The translations under genes were made by a program, and so were the position numbers. A model generated the notes under the pieces. That model ran no database searches. It was not told the DNA's origin and worked only from the letters and a program-made list of their open reading frames with translations. This document shows positions 1 to 10,892 of a stretch of 64,000 nt of DNA, piece after piece. Source of the DNA: Mercurialis annua (taxonomy: Eukaryota > Streptophyta > Magnoliopsida > Malpighiales > Euphorbiaceae); NCBI RefSeq assembly GCF_937616625.2, contig NC_065575.1, positions 24,166,001 to 24,230,000 of the forward strand. Direction: 5' to 3'. The first letter of the stretch is position 1, and each line of letters starts with the position of its first letter.

Positions 1-944
1 AAAAGGTGAAACGTTTGGATTTGTTTCGTAACGTTTATAAATGTTTGGCTTAAATTGCTAAAAGGGTGAAACACTTGGATTTGTTTCGTAATGTTTGTCA
101 GCGTTTGGCTTAAATATCTAAAAAAGTTAATCGTTTGGATTTGTTTCGTAACGTATTAAAAGTTTGGTTTTGTTTCATAACGTTTGTAAACGTTTGGCTT
201 CAATCGCTAAAAAGGGGAAACATTTGGATTTGTTTCATAACGTTTGTAAACGTTTGGCTTAAGTCGCTAAAAAGGTAACACGTTTGGATTTGTTTTGTAA
301 CATTTGTAAACGTTTGGCTTAAGTCGCTAAAAAGGGGAAACGTTTGGATTTGTTTCGTAACGTTTGTAAACGTTTGACTTAAATTGCTAAAAAGGTGAAA
401 CGTTTGGTTTTGTTTCGCAACGTTTGTAAACGTTTGGCTTAAATTGCTAAAAAGGTGAAACAGATTTGTTTCGTAATGTTTGTAAACGTTTGGCTTAAAT
501 CGCTAAAAAGGTGAACGCTTGGATTTGTTTCGTAATGTTTGTAAACATTTGGCTTAAATCGCTAAAAAAGTGAAACGTTTGGATTTGTTTCGTAACGTTA
601 TCAACGTTTGGTTTTGTTTCATAACGTTTGTAAATGTTTGGCTTCAATCTCTAAAAAGGCAATACGATTGGATTTGTTTCGTAACGTTTGTAAACGTTTG
701 GCTTAAATTGCTAAAAAGATGAAACGTTTGGATTTGTTTCGTAATGTCTGTAAACGTTTGGCTTAAATTGCTAATAAGGTGAAACGCTTGGATTTGTTTC
801 ATAAAGTTTGTAAACGTTTGGCTTAAATTGCTAAAAAGGTGAAACGTTTGGATTTGTTTCGTAACGTTTGTAAACATTTGGCTTAAATCGCTAAAAAGGT
901 GAAATGTTTGGTTTTATTTTGTAACGTTTGTAAACGTTTGGCTT
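1..944 (+). repeat. 60-bp satellite array 1 (direct orientation)
   Basis: Tandem array of a 60-bp AT-rich unit, about 16 copies. In the orientation called direct here the unit begins AAACGTTTGGATTTGTTTCG, continues through TAACGTTTGT and AAACGTTTGGCTTAAAT, and ends near CGCTAAAAAGGTG. The unit contains the word AAACGTTTGG twice about 30 bp apart, so it looks like an old dimer of a roughly 30-bp sequence. The array runs off the left edge of the window. Occasional short units (for example near 590-620) lack part of the monomer. No coding function is inferred; because 60 is a multiple of three, open frames through the array simply repeat a 20-residue word. Confidence 0.96.
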
Positions 945-1012
945 CATTTTCATTTGAGAATACGCAGAAATATAGAGCAATATAAAGAAAGTGTTTCAGA
1001 GCTGATTTCAAA

Positions 1013-1137
1013 GTGCAGTGTAATCAGTATTTCCGGCTGTTTTATCCCAGGGACGCCGCAAAACGTCTAAAAGAGAGCGACCTAGTCCGCGACTCAGCCT
1101 CATCCTCATTCTGTCCAGTTTCAACAATTGTTCCAAT
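1013..1137 (+). repeat. Module X, left copy flanking the copia gag
   Basis: This 125-bp stretch is repeated at 4707-4867 with the same order of words (TAATCAGTATTTCCGGCTGT, GACGCCGC, ACGTCTAAAA, GAGCGACCTAGTC, TCTGTCCAGTTTCA, TTGTTCCAA). The left copy lacks about 34 bp that the right copy has after GACGCCGC. The pair brackets the copia gag remnant and both copies lie close to the satellite edges. I do not recognise the module. It could be the remnant of a short LTR or a duplicated flank. The 68 bp between satellite array 1 and this module, and the 74 bp after it, show nothing else. Confidence 0.75.
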
Positions 1138-1211
1138 AATTTTAGACGTGCCCTTTTACATTTGCTGCCATGAATTCCGATGAGGTTGCTACCTAATGTT
1201 CCTCTAATGTT

Positions 1212-1550
1212 GCTGCCAACAAACCATTCCGGTTTGAAGGTTTGCATTTCAAAAGGTGGAAGCAAAAGACTGAATTTTTCCTAACCATCAAGAAGGTGGT
1301 TTCTGTTTTGACAATGGCAATGCCTGTCGTTGATGAAACTGCCGAGGAAGAAGAAAAGGAAAAACAGAATGGTGAACTTCAATAGTGGATGACTAATGAT
1401 TACTTGTGCAAGAATTTTATTCTTAATGCACTAAGTGATGATCTCTATGATTACTACAATGATGGAAAGACTGCAAAGGAAACTTGGGAGGCGCTGCAAA
1501 AGAAATATGATACCGAGGAGGTGGGGACTAAAAAGTATGCAGTCAGCCGC
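1212..1550 (+). pseudogene. Ty1/copia gag pseudogene, 5' part
   Basis: Reading in the frame of the ATG at 1389, the translation matches the N-terminal half of plant copia Gag (UBN2-type): an FKRWKQKTEFFL word near 1240-1275, then NDYLCKNFILNALSDDLYD and TWEALQKKYDTEE. An in-frame TAG at 1383-1385 interrupts it, just where copia Gag normally reads on into a WMTND-like word, and no initiating ATG of a full gag is evident. The frame stops at the insertion of the solo LTR at 1551 and resumes exactly at 4341 after one copy of the 5-bp target duplication. The pol genes of this element are absent. It is a dead fragment sitting between two satellite arrays. Confidence 0.85.
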
Positions 1551-2217
1551 TGTCACGACCCAAATTCGTGGATCGCGACCGGTGCTAGGGTATGGGTATG
1601 GTCGTACCAAAACCCGTAGCAAGCCTCACGGAAAACCTTATAAACAAATAAACCTGCAAGAAAACCAATGCTCGGGGGCAACCGAGACTTCACCTTAAGT
1701 CTAACAACTTATATAACAGTTCTAATATACGCTTTTAATAACAATCCGAAACTATGAAACATGCCTCATATATATATAAATAATCCAATGAAACATACCA
1801 AAGTATAATAATATGAAAGTCGTACCACTACGACAAACCCAAGTATAATATTAAGACAACTAGTTCTACTGTTGTCTAAGAGGTAAAACAGTAACTAGTC
1901 TGATATCATAAAAAGACCTCCGAGGAATCAAAAGATCAGAGATGACAACCCTCTCAAAATCATAAACCTGAAAAGTTGGGAAAACAACGGGGTCAGATAT
2001 ACTGAGATGAGTTCATAATGGTATTTACATTTATTAAGTTTAAAACCCTTAAAACAAATCCTTTTATACTAATATATATACTTGATTATGGAAAACATTA
2101 TTGAAATGAAATCCCAAAGTATTTAACCCAAAGTAGATGGGAACATATCCTCATCGATTCCCAAAGTAGGCCATACATTAGTCAGCCAATCCCAAAGTAC
2201 TTACCGGTGCACACAGT

Positions 2218-2237
2218 CTCGATACAAGCCTATCGAG
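2218..2237 (-). other. LTR stem-loop, family 1 (arms CTCGATA/TATCGAG)
   Basis: Inverted repeat with 7-bp arms CTCGATA and TATCGAG around a 6-nt loop. In LTR sense it follows GAAACGAGCTA and precedes CTGTGTGCACC. The same context surrounds stem-loops with different arm sequences at 7531-7549, 29377-29395, 35671-35689, 37829-37847 and 43136-43154. Conserved pairing with changed sequence suggests an RNA structure in the LTR transcript; the function is unknown. Confidence 0.65.
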
Positions 2238-4039
2238 TAGCTCGTTTCAATCCAGATCAATAATCCTTAAAACAGTTCACAAACATTTGATATACTAAAA
2301 TAATGTGCGGTACTTAATAAAGCGGTAAATAACACTATAAACTCGCTGCTTGCTTATCCACGTAAGTCTTGGCAACGGCTAACCCTGCGTAGACTCCGTA
2401 GCACGAGCAGTCGACGGGTCTAAAACATAATATAAGTTAAATTCCGAACAACCCCTATCTCTAAGAATACTAGACTCCACATATGACTAGCATTGCAACC
2501 AACAATCAAACAAGGTAATCAAAGTACAACTAAACATCCATACAACTAATTATCCAAATAAGGCAAGTTCAGTTTAGGTGAGTTCATATCTTTGAAAACA
2601 AAACCAAAGTCTCACATATTTAAATAATCTTCAAAACAATAACAGTTCCCAAAGTAGTGTGTTGGCCTTACTGCAGTATAGCCTAACACAACATGTCGGA
2701 AGACCACGTCTAACCCGACCCAACCATAAACCAAATTTAAAACCAAAGTCTTTAATCAAACCTTAAATGAACCAAATTCAGTTTTTAAATAAGAACTCAC
2801 ACCGAAACTTAATAATGCCATAAACAATTAAGCTTGCTAACACTTAGCAAGTAGCACCCCAAGTACATTGAAATATAACACCTTGAATAGAATCAATAAG
2901 ATTCAACATCTTTTAAGTATCAACTTGAAAATAGAATATATCAATCAAAACCTTTCATGACAAATAACACCCTTATATGCCTTATATAGTTTAATCAAAA
3001 TCAAACCACAACCTAAGATAGAACTAACATCCTGAAATAAGTTTAAACCAATTAGTAAACAATTTCCAGCCCTTAGTAACTTGATTAAAATCACCCTAAG
3101 TATGTTTCAAAGCTAGGGCAAAACCACAACACTTAGCAAATTAAGCAAACAACCAAAAGAGACCCAAAGTATTCGATTTTACTTTATAAAATAAATTCTT
3201 AAACTTACAAAATTTCTAGCCACATATATATGTTCTTAAAACAGCGATTTAATCCATTAAAATCATACTTAACATATGTTTTAGCCATTAGACATTACCT
3301 CAAATCACTTAATGAAACAATTGTTAACAAACACCCTATTAACCTTTTTAAAAGAAATTTCCAGATTTTAGTTTTTAAATCAAAACAGAGTTTAGCCCAA
3401 AAACTTTAATCAAATGCAACACTAAACCACTTAAACGATTTCTCCAAGCCACCCAAAGTATTGTTAAGTATCTAACACCCTATGATTCATTCGCTTGAAA
3501 TTTCCAAATTTTATTAGAGTTTCAAAACAAAATTTACAACCCAAAAATGTTAGCAATTTGATAAACCTTTCAATTGTAACATCTAAACCAAACCACCCAA
3601 GGTACAAGTAATATGAACAAGCCAATAACACCTTAAATCAACCATTTACAGATTTAAAATCAATACAAACAGAAAATATACTCAAACCACCCAATGTATC
3701 GAATCCAATCGAAAAGCTAATAATCTCAACAACACAAAATAAGGGATTAGATCTACTAACCTTTTGAGATAACACACAACAAGAAAAACCTAGCAATAAG
3801 AACAATCCAAATCAGCCTAAGAACGAACAACAACCCAAAGCTAATGAGCACACAACCCAAGGATAGATAAAACATGAACTAAACCTTAAAGAAATGATGA
3901 ACATACTTACTAATGATCACCAAAGGCTTAGGAATAGGTGGAATATCAAAATCAGAGAGTATGTGCCGTTTTAGGGTTTTTAGAAAGTGTAAAATCAGTT
4001 TAGGTCGAATTAGGTGAGTTTAAATAGAAATCAGCGAAC

Positions 4040-4135
4040 TGAACAGTCACGCTTCGCGCCCGCTAAACATCCTTCGCGCCCGCGAACCATGCTTCGCGCC
4101 CGTGATCCATACAGATCGCGCCCGCGAAACGCTAC
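4040..4135 (-). repeat. GC-rich CGCGCCCGCGAA word cluster in the solo LTR
   Basis: Four imperfect copies of a roughly 20-bp word built on TTCGCGCCCGCGAA lie about 200-295 bp inside the LTR start, in otherwise AT-rich DNA. In LTR sense the cluster sits just upstream of a TATTTAAAC-like sequence and the conserved ACCTAATTCGACCTA segment, so it lies in U3 near the presumed promoter. The core TTCGCG...CGCGAA is self-complementary. Confidence 0.7.
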
Positions 4136-4340
4136 TGCCTCCGATGAAAAATTGAGATTTTGAAATTCAATTCAAAAACGATTCAAACTCCGAGATTACT
4201 TCTAATACATCTTAAGGCACATTTTAAAAGGTTTGGAGCCTTCGAGACGCGAATCTAAGCAGTTGAACCACTCAAACGAACCCAAGGTACTGTTTGAGCT
4301 TAACAGAACAAGTTAGAAAAATACGGGGTGTTACAGCCGC

Positions 4341-4706
4341 TACCTCAAATATCAAATGACTGATGAAAAATATGTTGAGGCGCAATCCCATGAATTGCAG
4401 AAAATAGCTCATGAGATCATCTCCGAATGTATGGTTCTTGATGAACAATTTCAAGTTGCTGTTTTAATTGACAAATTACCTCATTCGTGGAGGGACTTTA
4501 AGAATTCTCTTAGGCACAAAACAAAAGAGTTCTCGCTAGAAAGTCTAATCACTCGTCTTCGGATTGAGGAAGAGGCGAGAAAACAGGATCTAAAAGATGA
4601 AGTACTGGTTGTTTCTAACAACACAAGAAAGTTTAGTTCGATAAGTCTGAAGCCTAATGGCAAGAATTTTAAGAATCAGAATCGCAATTCGAACAAAAAC
4701 AAAAAT
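4341..4706 (+). pseudogene. Ty1/copia gag pseudogene, 3' part
   Basis: Continuation of the gag frame broken by the solo LTR. Translation from 4341 gives YLKYQMTDEK, then VEAQSHELQKIAHEII, LPHSWRDFKNSLRHK and LRIEEEARKQD, the conserved C-terminal part of the plant copia Gag core, followed by the Asn/Lys-rich tail. The usual zinc knuckle (CX2CX4HX4C) is not present: module X (4707-4867) begins where it would be expected. The fragment therefore ends without protease or pol. Confidence 0.85.
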
Positions 4707-4867
4707 GTGCGATGTAATCAGTATTTCCGGCTGTTTTATTCTATGGACGCCGCGGTTGTTAGTCAGCTTTGCACCACCGAGCTGTGCCACGAAACGTCTA
4801 AAAAAGAGCGACCTAGTCTGCGATTCAGCCTCATCGTAATTCTGTCCAGTTTCAGCTATTGTTCCAA
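4707..4867 (+). repeat. Module X, right copy flanking the copia gag
   Basis: Second copy of the module at 1013-1137, here about 34 bp longer. It directly follows the gag remnant and is joined to satellite at about 4868. It translates in frame with gag for some distance, but the residues do not resemble any copia domain I know. Confidence 0.75.
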
Positions 4868-5655
4868 CAGTTTGTAAATGTTTGGCTTCAATAGCTAAAA
4901 AGGTGAAACGGATTTGTTTCGTAATGTTCGTAAACATTTGGCTTAAATTGCTAAAAAGGTGAAACGCTTGGATTTGTTTTGTAACGTTTGTAAATATTTG
5001 GCATAAATAGCTAAAAAGGTGAAACATTTGGATTTGCTTCGTAAAGTTTTAAACGTTTAGTTTTGTTTCGTAATGTTTGTAAACGTTTGGCTTCAATCTC
5101 TAAAAAGGCAAAACATTTGGATTTGTTTTGTAACATTTGTAAACGTATGGCTTAAATTGCTAAAAAGTGGAAACGTTTGGATTTGTTTCGTAACGTTTGT
5201 AAACATTTTGCTTAAATTGCTAAAAAGGTGAAACGTTTGTATTTGTTTTCTAACGTTTTAAACTTTTGGTTTTGTTTCGTAACGTTTGTAAACATTTGGC
5301 TTAAATCGCTAAAAAGGTGAAACGTTTGGATTTGTTTCGTAACATTTATAAACGTTTGCCTTAAATCGCTAAAAAGGTGAAACGTTTGGATTTATTTTCA
5401 TAACGTTTGGTTTTGTTTGGTAACGTTTGTAAACGTTTGGCTTAAATCGCTAAAAAGGTGAAGCTTTTGGATTTGTTTCGTAACGTTTGTAAACGTTTGG
5501 CTTAAATCGCTAAAAAGGTGAAACGTTTGGATTTGTTTCGTAACGTTTATAAACTTTTGGCTTAAATCGCTAAAAAAGAGAAATGTTTGGTTTTGTTTCG
5601 TAACGTTTTTAAACGTTTGGATTTGTTTCGTAACGTTTTAAATGTTTTGGCTGAA
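4868..5655 (+). repeat. 60-bp satellite array 2 (direct orientation)
   Basis: About 13 units of the same satellite, same orientation as array 1. Several shortened units that read TTTTAAACGTTTGG or TTTTGTTTCGTAACG occur (5040-5070, 5250-5275, 5395-5410, 5600-5655). The array ends in a GGCTGAAAT variant just before a pair of long inverted repeats. Confidence 0.95.
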
Positions 5656-5663
5656 ATCAGCTG

Positions 5664-5733
5664 GTCTCGTTCGAGAATGGAAATTCTCGAACGAGACATA
5701 GCTTTAATCAGCTGGTCTCGTTCGAGACCAGCT
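5664..5733 (+). repeat. Two perfect inverted repeats built on TGGTCTCGTTCGAGA
   Basis: 5664-5697 is a perfect hairpin: 14-bp arms starting GTCTCGTTCGAGAA around the 6-nt loop TGGAAA. 5710-5733 is a second perfect inverted repeat with 11-bp arms AGCTGGTCTCG separated by TT. Both reuse the word CTGGTCTCGTTCGAGA. The cluster lies directly upstream of the ACCTAATCGACCTA segment that also follows the GC-rich cluster in the solo LTR, so it occupies the same place in the LTR with an unrelated sequence. Confidence 0.85.
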
Positions 5734-6813
5734 CCATCCTTACGTGGGGGCAGTTTCATCACTCGTTTCTAACCTAATCGACCTACTTAAATACCTAAAA
5801 TTCAACCCTAATCCATTCTCCACACTACAAGCAAACCCTAGCCATCTTTAACATCCATTTTCACTGAGAAACGTTGCTGCAATCATTCCCAAAAGTTGCT
5901 GTTCTAGTAAGCTTCATTATTCATCAAATTTCAGTTTTGGTTTATGAACGACATTCCGTATTTTTTATCGTTCTCCTTCGTTTCTAGATCGAAACTGATT
6001 CCGTTTACTTCTAGAGATTCTAGACTCGCATATCTACGTTTCCCTATCTCGTTTTCACAAAACGGTACGTAATCGACCTCGTTTCAATCGCCGTACGGTT
6101 TATCGTTTTGAGTTTGTTTTTCACTGTTCTTGGTTGTATATGTTTCTGCCGTTTCTTTTCCCTTGTTTAATGCTATGGTATGAATGATTGATTGAGGGAT
6201 TGATTTGTTGTTAGGTTGTAAATAGCTGCTTAGATTGATTTGGTACGATAATTTCTTTCGATGATCGTCATCCTCCTCCGTTTTGTTTATTCGGTTTTCT
6301 TAAATTCCAATGTTCTTAGCTTGGCTGCCATCTCCTGTTGATTTCATTGATTTCATATCCTTAGGTATAATTTGGTTAAGTTTGGTGATGAACCATTAAG
6401 ATTAGATTGGTATTTGGCTTATGATTTTGTTCCCTGTTAATGAATTGGTGAGGGGTTGGCGGGAGTAACCTGTTTCAATTAAAGAAGATGGACAAAAGTT
6501 CAGTTTGATCTTTTAATTGTTTTGACTAAATCAATAAAATAACTCAAGTTAAAACTTTACCTAGTGATTTAGCTTTCATTTGATTTATAGTAAATATAGA
6601 TTGAAAACGACGGTAAATTATAAATTAAGTTAATATAATTACTCGGATAATTATATTTGATTTCAAATATTATTTTGACTTGAATTTGGCTAAATTACAA
6701 TTTAGCCCCTGAACGTTTTATAACTTATTTAATTAAGTTTTTGATTAGTAACTTTATATTTTGTTTTAATTATAAACAAAAGTAATTAATTTGATTTTAA
6801 ATATCAAATTGGT

Positions 6814-6893
6814 TAAAGTACATTTTAGTCCCTAATTGGCTAAAGTACAGTTTAGTCCATTATTGGCTAAAGTATAGTTTAGTCCCTAAACTT
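6814..6893 (+). repeat. Short tandem word GGCTAAAGTACAGTTTAGTCC
   Basis: Three consecutive imperfect copies of a unit of about 27 bp beginning GG(C/T)TAAAGTA and containing TTTAGTCC, with a more diverged copy near 6689-6715. It lies inside the LTR fragment, in very AT-rich sequence. Confidence 0.7.
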
Positions 6894-7530
6894 TTATAAA
6901 CTTAAAATGATTAGATTTTTGGATTGTAACTTGGGTTACTTGTAAAATTAAGTTATTGAGTTCTGTTTTAATGATTTATTATTTTATGAAATTATTTTTA
7001 TAAATATAAACTCGGGTTTATATTTGATAAACGTTTTGACTCGGGTTAAACTTGGGTCACCCGACAAGTGAGGGTAACTTGGTAGTTATTGGTAACTCGG
7101 CTAACCCACTATATGGAAATTAATTATTATTTAAATATTTTTAAATAATATATGTAAATAGGATTTTAAAGCGAGAACTCAATTGACTTATATTAATTGG
7201 GCTTTATTACCTATTGGGTATTTTTGTGTTGTTCTGGATTGTTTTATTCCGACGTGTTATTTGTGCTAGTCCTATGTGGTGTCTAGTAGTCTCTAGAGTT
7301 AGAGTCTGTTTTTAATAATTATTTTATTTGTCTAGACCCGTCTATTGTTCGTGCTTCAGAGGCGAACCAGGATTAGTTGCTTGCCGGTTATCACGTGGAT
7401 TAGCAAGCAGTGAGTTTGTACTTACTATTTACCGCTTTATTAAGTAAATTTTTATTTTAATATTAAATATATATACTGTACGTATATTTCGAACTGTTTT
7501 TATATTATGGCTTTTAGTTGGAACATGCTA

Positions 7531-7549
7531 CCTAATGGGCATCATTAGG
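7531..7549 (+). other. LTR stem-loop, family 2 (arms CCTAATG/CATTAGG)
   Basis: CCTAATG-GGCAT-CATTAGG, a perfect 7-bp stem with a 5-nt loop, preceded by a GCTA word and followed by CTGCGTGCGCACC. Compared with the CCTATTG/CAATAGG stem in the 26.7-43.4 kb LTRs, one base pair has changed on both sides (A-T for T-A) while the loop stays GGC(A/G)T. The following octamer GTGCGCAC is palindromic, as is its counterpart GTGATCAC. Confidence 0.7.
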
Positions 7550-7598
7550 ACTGCGTGCGCACCCATAATGATCTGGGTAAGGTATTTATGGAAATGTG

Positions 7599-7722
7599 GT
7601 AACTCGGTGTGAGTGTAGCTCTCGGGACTAAATAGAGTAACTCGGTGTAGCACAACTCTCGGGACTCTGGATATGGTAAAAGTGTGGTCAGTGGTAACTC
7701 GGTGTAGCTCAGCTCTCGGGAC
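7599..7722 (+). repeat. LTR minisatellite GTAACTCGGT...CTCGGGAC, three units
   Basis: Three units, each opening GTAACTCGGTGT and closing CTCTCGGGAC, with diverged spacers. It lies just downstream of the LTR stem-loop. The same open and close words form minisatellites at the same place in four other LTR copies in the window. Confidence 0.85.
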
Positions 7723-8305
7723 CAGGCCTATTGGATTATGTTTATTATTTAGAATTAGGGATTAGGGTTCCAACTATTATTCATATTAAATGTTTTAAAC
7801 GGTTTTAAAGGTTTTCCACTTAATAAATGTAGATAGTGGTATAAACTCATCTCAGTATATCTGACCCCGTTGTTTTACCAATTTTTTTCCAAGGTTATGA
7901 TTTGAGAGAGTCGCTGATCTCTGTTCTTTACTTTCTCGGAGGTTTTTATTATTTTGATAAACTGTAAAACTGTTTTATTCTTAGACCGTAGTAGTAACTA
8001 GACATCTTTATTTTATTCTAGTTGTTGTCAGATTTGTCTGACTGATTTATTATTGCTCTGGCATGTTATATAATTATTCCAATTATATATGTTAAGCCGA
8101 TTTAATACCATTATTGGAAAGCATGTTAATTTAAATGTTGAATATTATATCTACTAGATTTAGGCTGACGTCTCGGTTGCCCCCGAGCATTGGTTTTCTG
8201 CAGGTTTATGTGTTTATATGTTAATTGAAAGGCTAGCTACGGGTTTTGGTACTACATTACCCATACCCTAGCGCCGGTCGCAATTCACGAAAATGGGTCG
8301 TGACA

Positions 8306-10392
8306 GATTGCTAAAAAGGTGAAACGTTCGGTTTTGATTCGTAACGTTTGTAAACATTCGGCTTAAATCGCTAAAATGGGGAAACATTTGGATTTGTTTC
8401 GTAGCGTTTGAATTTTTTTGTCTTAAATCGCTAAAAAGGTAAAACGTTTGGATTTGTTTCGTAACGTTTGTAAACGTTTGGCTTAAATCGCTAAAAAGGT
8501 GAAATGTTTGGTTTTGTTTCGTAACGTTGGTAGACGTTTGGCTTAAATCGGTAAAAAGGTGAAACGTTTGGTTTTGTTTCGTAACCTTTGTAAACTTTTG
8601 GCTTAAATCGCTAAAAGGTGAAACGTTTGGCTGAAATTGCTAAAATGGTGAAACGTTTGGATTTGTTTCGTAACGTTTATAAACGTTTGACATAAATCGC
8701 TAAAAAGGGGAAACGTTTGGATTTGTTTCGTAACATTTGTAAACATTTGGCTTAAATCGCTAAAAAGGTGAAATGTTGGGGTTTGTTTCGTAACATTTGT
8801 AAACGTTTCGCTTAAATCGCTAAAATGGTAAAACGTTTGGATATGTTTCGTAACGTTTGGCTTAAATCGCTAAAAGGTGAAACGTTTGGATTTGTTTCGT
8901 AACGTTTGTAAACGTTTGGCTTAAATCGCTAAAAAGGTGATATGTTTGGATTTGTTTCGTAACATTTATAAACGTTTGGCTTCAATTGCTAAAAAGGTGA
9001 AACATTTGGATTTGTTTCTTAGCGCTTGTAAACGTTTGGCTTAAATCACTTAAAATGTGAAACGTTCGGTTCTGTTTCGTAGCGTTTCTAAACGTTTGGC
9101 TTAAATCGCTAAAATGGGGAAACATTTCGATTGTCTCGTAATGTTTGTAAACGTTTGGCTTTGTTTCGTTAAGTTTGTAAATGTTTGGATTAAATCGCTA
9201 AAAATGGGAAACATTTGGATTTTGTTTCATAACGTTAGTAAACGTTTGGCTTAAATCGCTAAAAAGGTGAAACGTTTGGATTTGTTTCATGATGTTTGGA
9301 CACGTTTGGCTTAAATTGCTAAAAATGTGAAATGTTTGGATTTGTTCGTAACTTTTTAAACGTTTGGCCTAAATTGCCAATAATTTGTAACGTTTGGATT
9401 TGTTTTGTAACGTTTTAAACGTTTGGATTTCTTTCGTAACGTCTACAAACGTTTGTCTTAAATTGCTAAAAAGGTGAAACATTTGGATTTGTTTCGTAAC
9501 GTTTGTAAACGTTAGGCTTAAATCTCTAAAAATGTGAATCGTTTGGTTTTGTTTCGTAATATTTTAAACATTTGGTTTTGTTTCGTAACGTTTATAAACG
9601 TTTAGCTTAAATCGCTAGAAACGTGAAACGTTTGTTTTTGTTTCATAATGTTTGTATACGTTTGGCTTAAATCGCTAAAAAGAGGAAACGTTTGGTTTTG
9701 TTTTGTAACGATTGTAAACGTTGGGCTTATATCGCTAAAAGGTATATTGGGTTTGTTTCGCAACGTTTGTAAACAATTGGCTTTATTTCTAACGTTTGTA
9801 AACGTTTGGCTTATATCGATAAAAATGGGAAACGTTTGGATTTGATTCGTAACGTTTTAAACGTTTGGTTTTGTTTCGTAACGTTTGTAAACGTTTGACT
9901 TAAATTACTTAAAAGGTGAAACTTTTGGTTTTGTTTCCTAACGTTTGTAAACGTTTGGCTTAAATCGCTAAAAATATGAAACATTTGAATTTGTTTCGTA
10001 ACGTTTTAAACGTTTGGTTTTGCTTTGTAACGTTTATAAACGTTTGGCTTAAATCGCTAAAAAGGTGAAACATTTGGCTTTTTTCGTAACGTTTTAAACG
10101 CTTGGCTAAAATCGCTAAAAGGTTAAATATTTGGCTTAAATCACTAAAAATATGAAACGTTTGGTTTTGTTTCATAACGTTTTATATGTTTGCATTTGTT
10201 TCGAAACGTTTGTAAACGTTTGGCTAAATCGCTAAAAAAGGTGAAACGCTTGTTTTTGTTCCGTAACGTTTGTAAACGTTCGGCTTAGATTGCTAAAAAG
10301 GTGAAAAGTTCGGTTTGTTTCTTAACGTTTGTAAACGTTCGGCTTAAATCGCTAAAATGGGGAAATATTTGGAATTGTTTCGTAACGTTTGA
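8306..10392 (+). repeat. 60-bp satellite array 3 (direct orientation)
   Basis: About 35 units in the direct orientation, more degenerate than arrays 1 and 2. Many units are truncated or fused (for example 8621-8640, 8860-8880, 9330-9440, 10080-10150). It begins directly after the LTR terminus GTCGTGACA and ends where a second LTR 3' fragment starts. Confidence 0.95.
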
Positions 10393-10892
10393 ATTTTTTA
10401 AACGGTTTTAAAGCTTTTCCACTTGATAAATGCAAATAGTGGTATAAACTCATCTCAGTATATCTGACCCCATTGTTTTTCCAATTTTTCCCAGGGTTAT
10501 GATCTGAGAGAGTCAGGTGATCTCCGTATTTATTTTAGTAGAACTGTCAAACTGTTTTATTCTTAGACCGCAGTAGTTGACTAGACGTCTTTATTTTATT
10601 CTAGTTGTTGTCAGATTGGTCCGACTGGATCATTATTGTTTTGGCATGTCATATAATTACTCAGTACTATTTATGTTATGCCTATTTATAACTCAGTATC
10701 GGAAAGCATGTTATATTTAAATGTTGCATAATATAACTGCTAGAATTAGGCTAAAGTCTCGGTTGCCCCCGAGCATTGGTTTTCTGCAGGTTTAATTGAA
10801 TTGTATGTTATAAGGAAGGCTAGCTACGGGTGTTGGTACTACAATACCCATGCCCTAGCGCCAGTCACGATTCATAAAAATGGGTCGTGACA
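10393..10892 (+). mobile_element. LTR 3'-end fragment at a satellite strand switch
   Basis: About 500 bp homologous to 7795-8305, the last 510 bp of the neighbouring LTR fragment: AAACGGTTTTAAAG, the CATCTCAGTATATCTGACC block, TTGCCCCCGAGCATTGG and the terminal GGGTCGTGACA. The upstream part of the LTR is absent. Satellite to the left is in direct orientation and to the right in reverse orientation, so this fragment marks the inversion point of the array. Confidence 0.88.

Larger units (their letters stand above)
1551..4335 (-). mobile_element. Solo LTR, Del/Tekay-like, with perfect 5-bp TSD
   Basis: On the minus strand this 2785-bp element starts TGTAACACCCCG and ends GGGTCGTGACA, the TG...CA ends of a gypsy LTR. 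It is bounded by the 5-bp direct repeat GCCGC at 1546-1550 and 4336-4340. No PBS, polypurine tract or second LTR is present, so it is a solo LTR left by LTR-LTR recombination. Its R-U5 half is clearly homologous to the LTR fragment ending at 8305: CCCTAGC.CCGGTC, the TCTGACCCCGTTG block near 1984-2009, and the stem-loop at 2218-2237. It interrupts a copia gag codon-exactly. AT-rich sequence between 2240 and 4030 holds no long open frame. Confidence 0.93.
5656..8305 (+). mobile_element. Del/Tekay-like LTR fragment, 5' end missing
   Basis: Homologous over its R-U5 half to the solo LTR at 1551-4335 (opposite strand) and ending at the canonical GGGTCGTGACA at 8295-8305. Recognisable blocks in order: the inverted repeats at 5664-5733, an ACCTAATCGACCTA segment, a run of short repeats around GGCTAAAGTAC at 6814-6893, a stem-loop at 7531-7549, a GTAACTCGGT minisatellite at 7599-7722, the TCTGACCCCGTTG block near 7860-7872, and CCCTAGCGCCGGTC near 8267-8280. 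The TG start is absent; the left edge merges into satellite. No internal region or PBS follows, because satellite resumes at 8306. No convincing coding frame. Confidence 0.88.
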
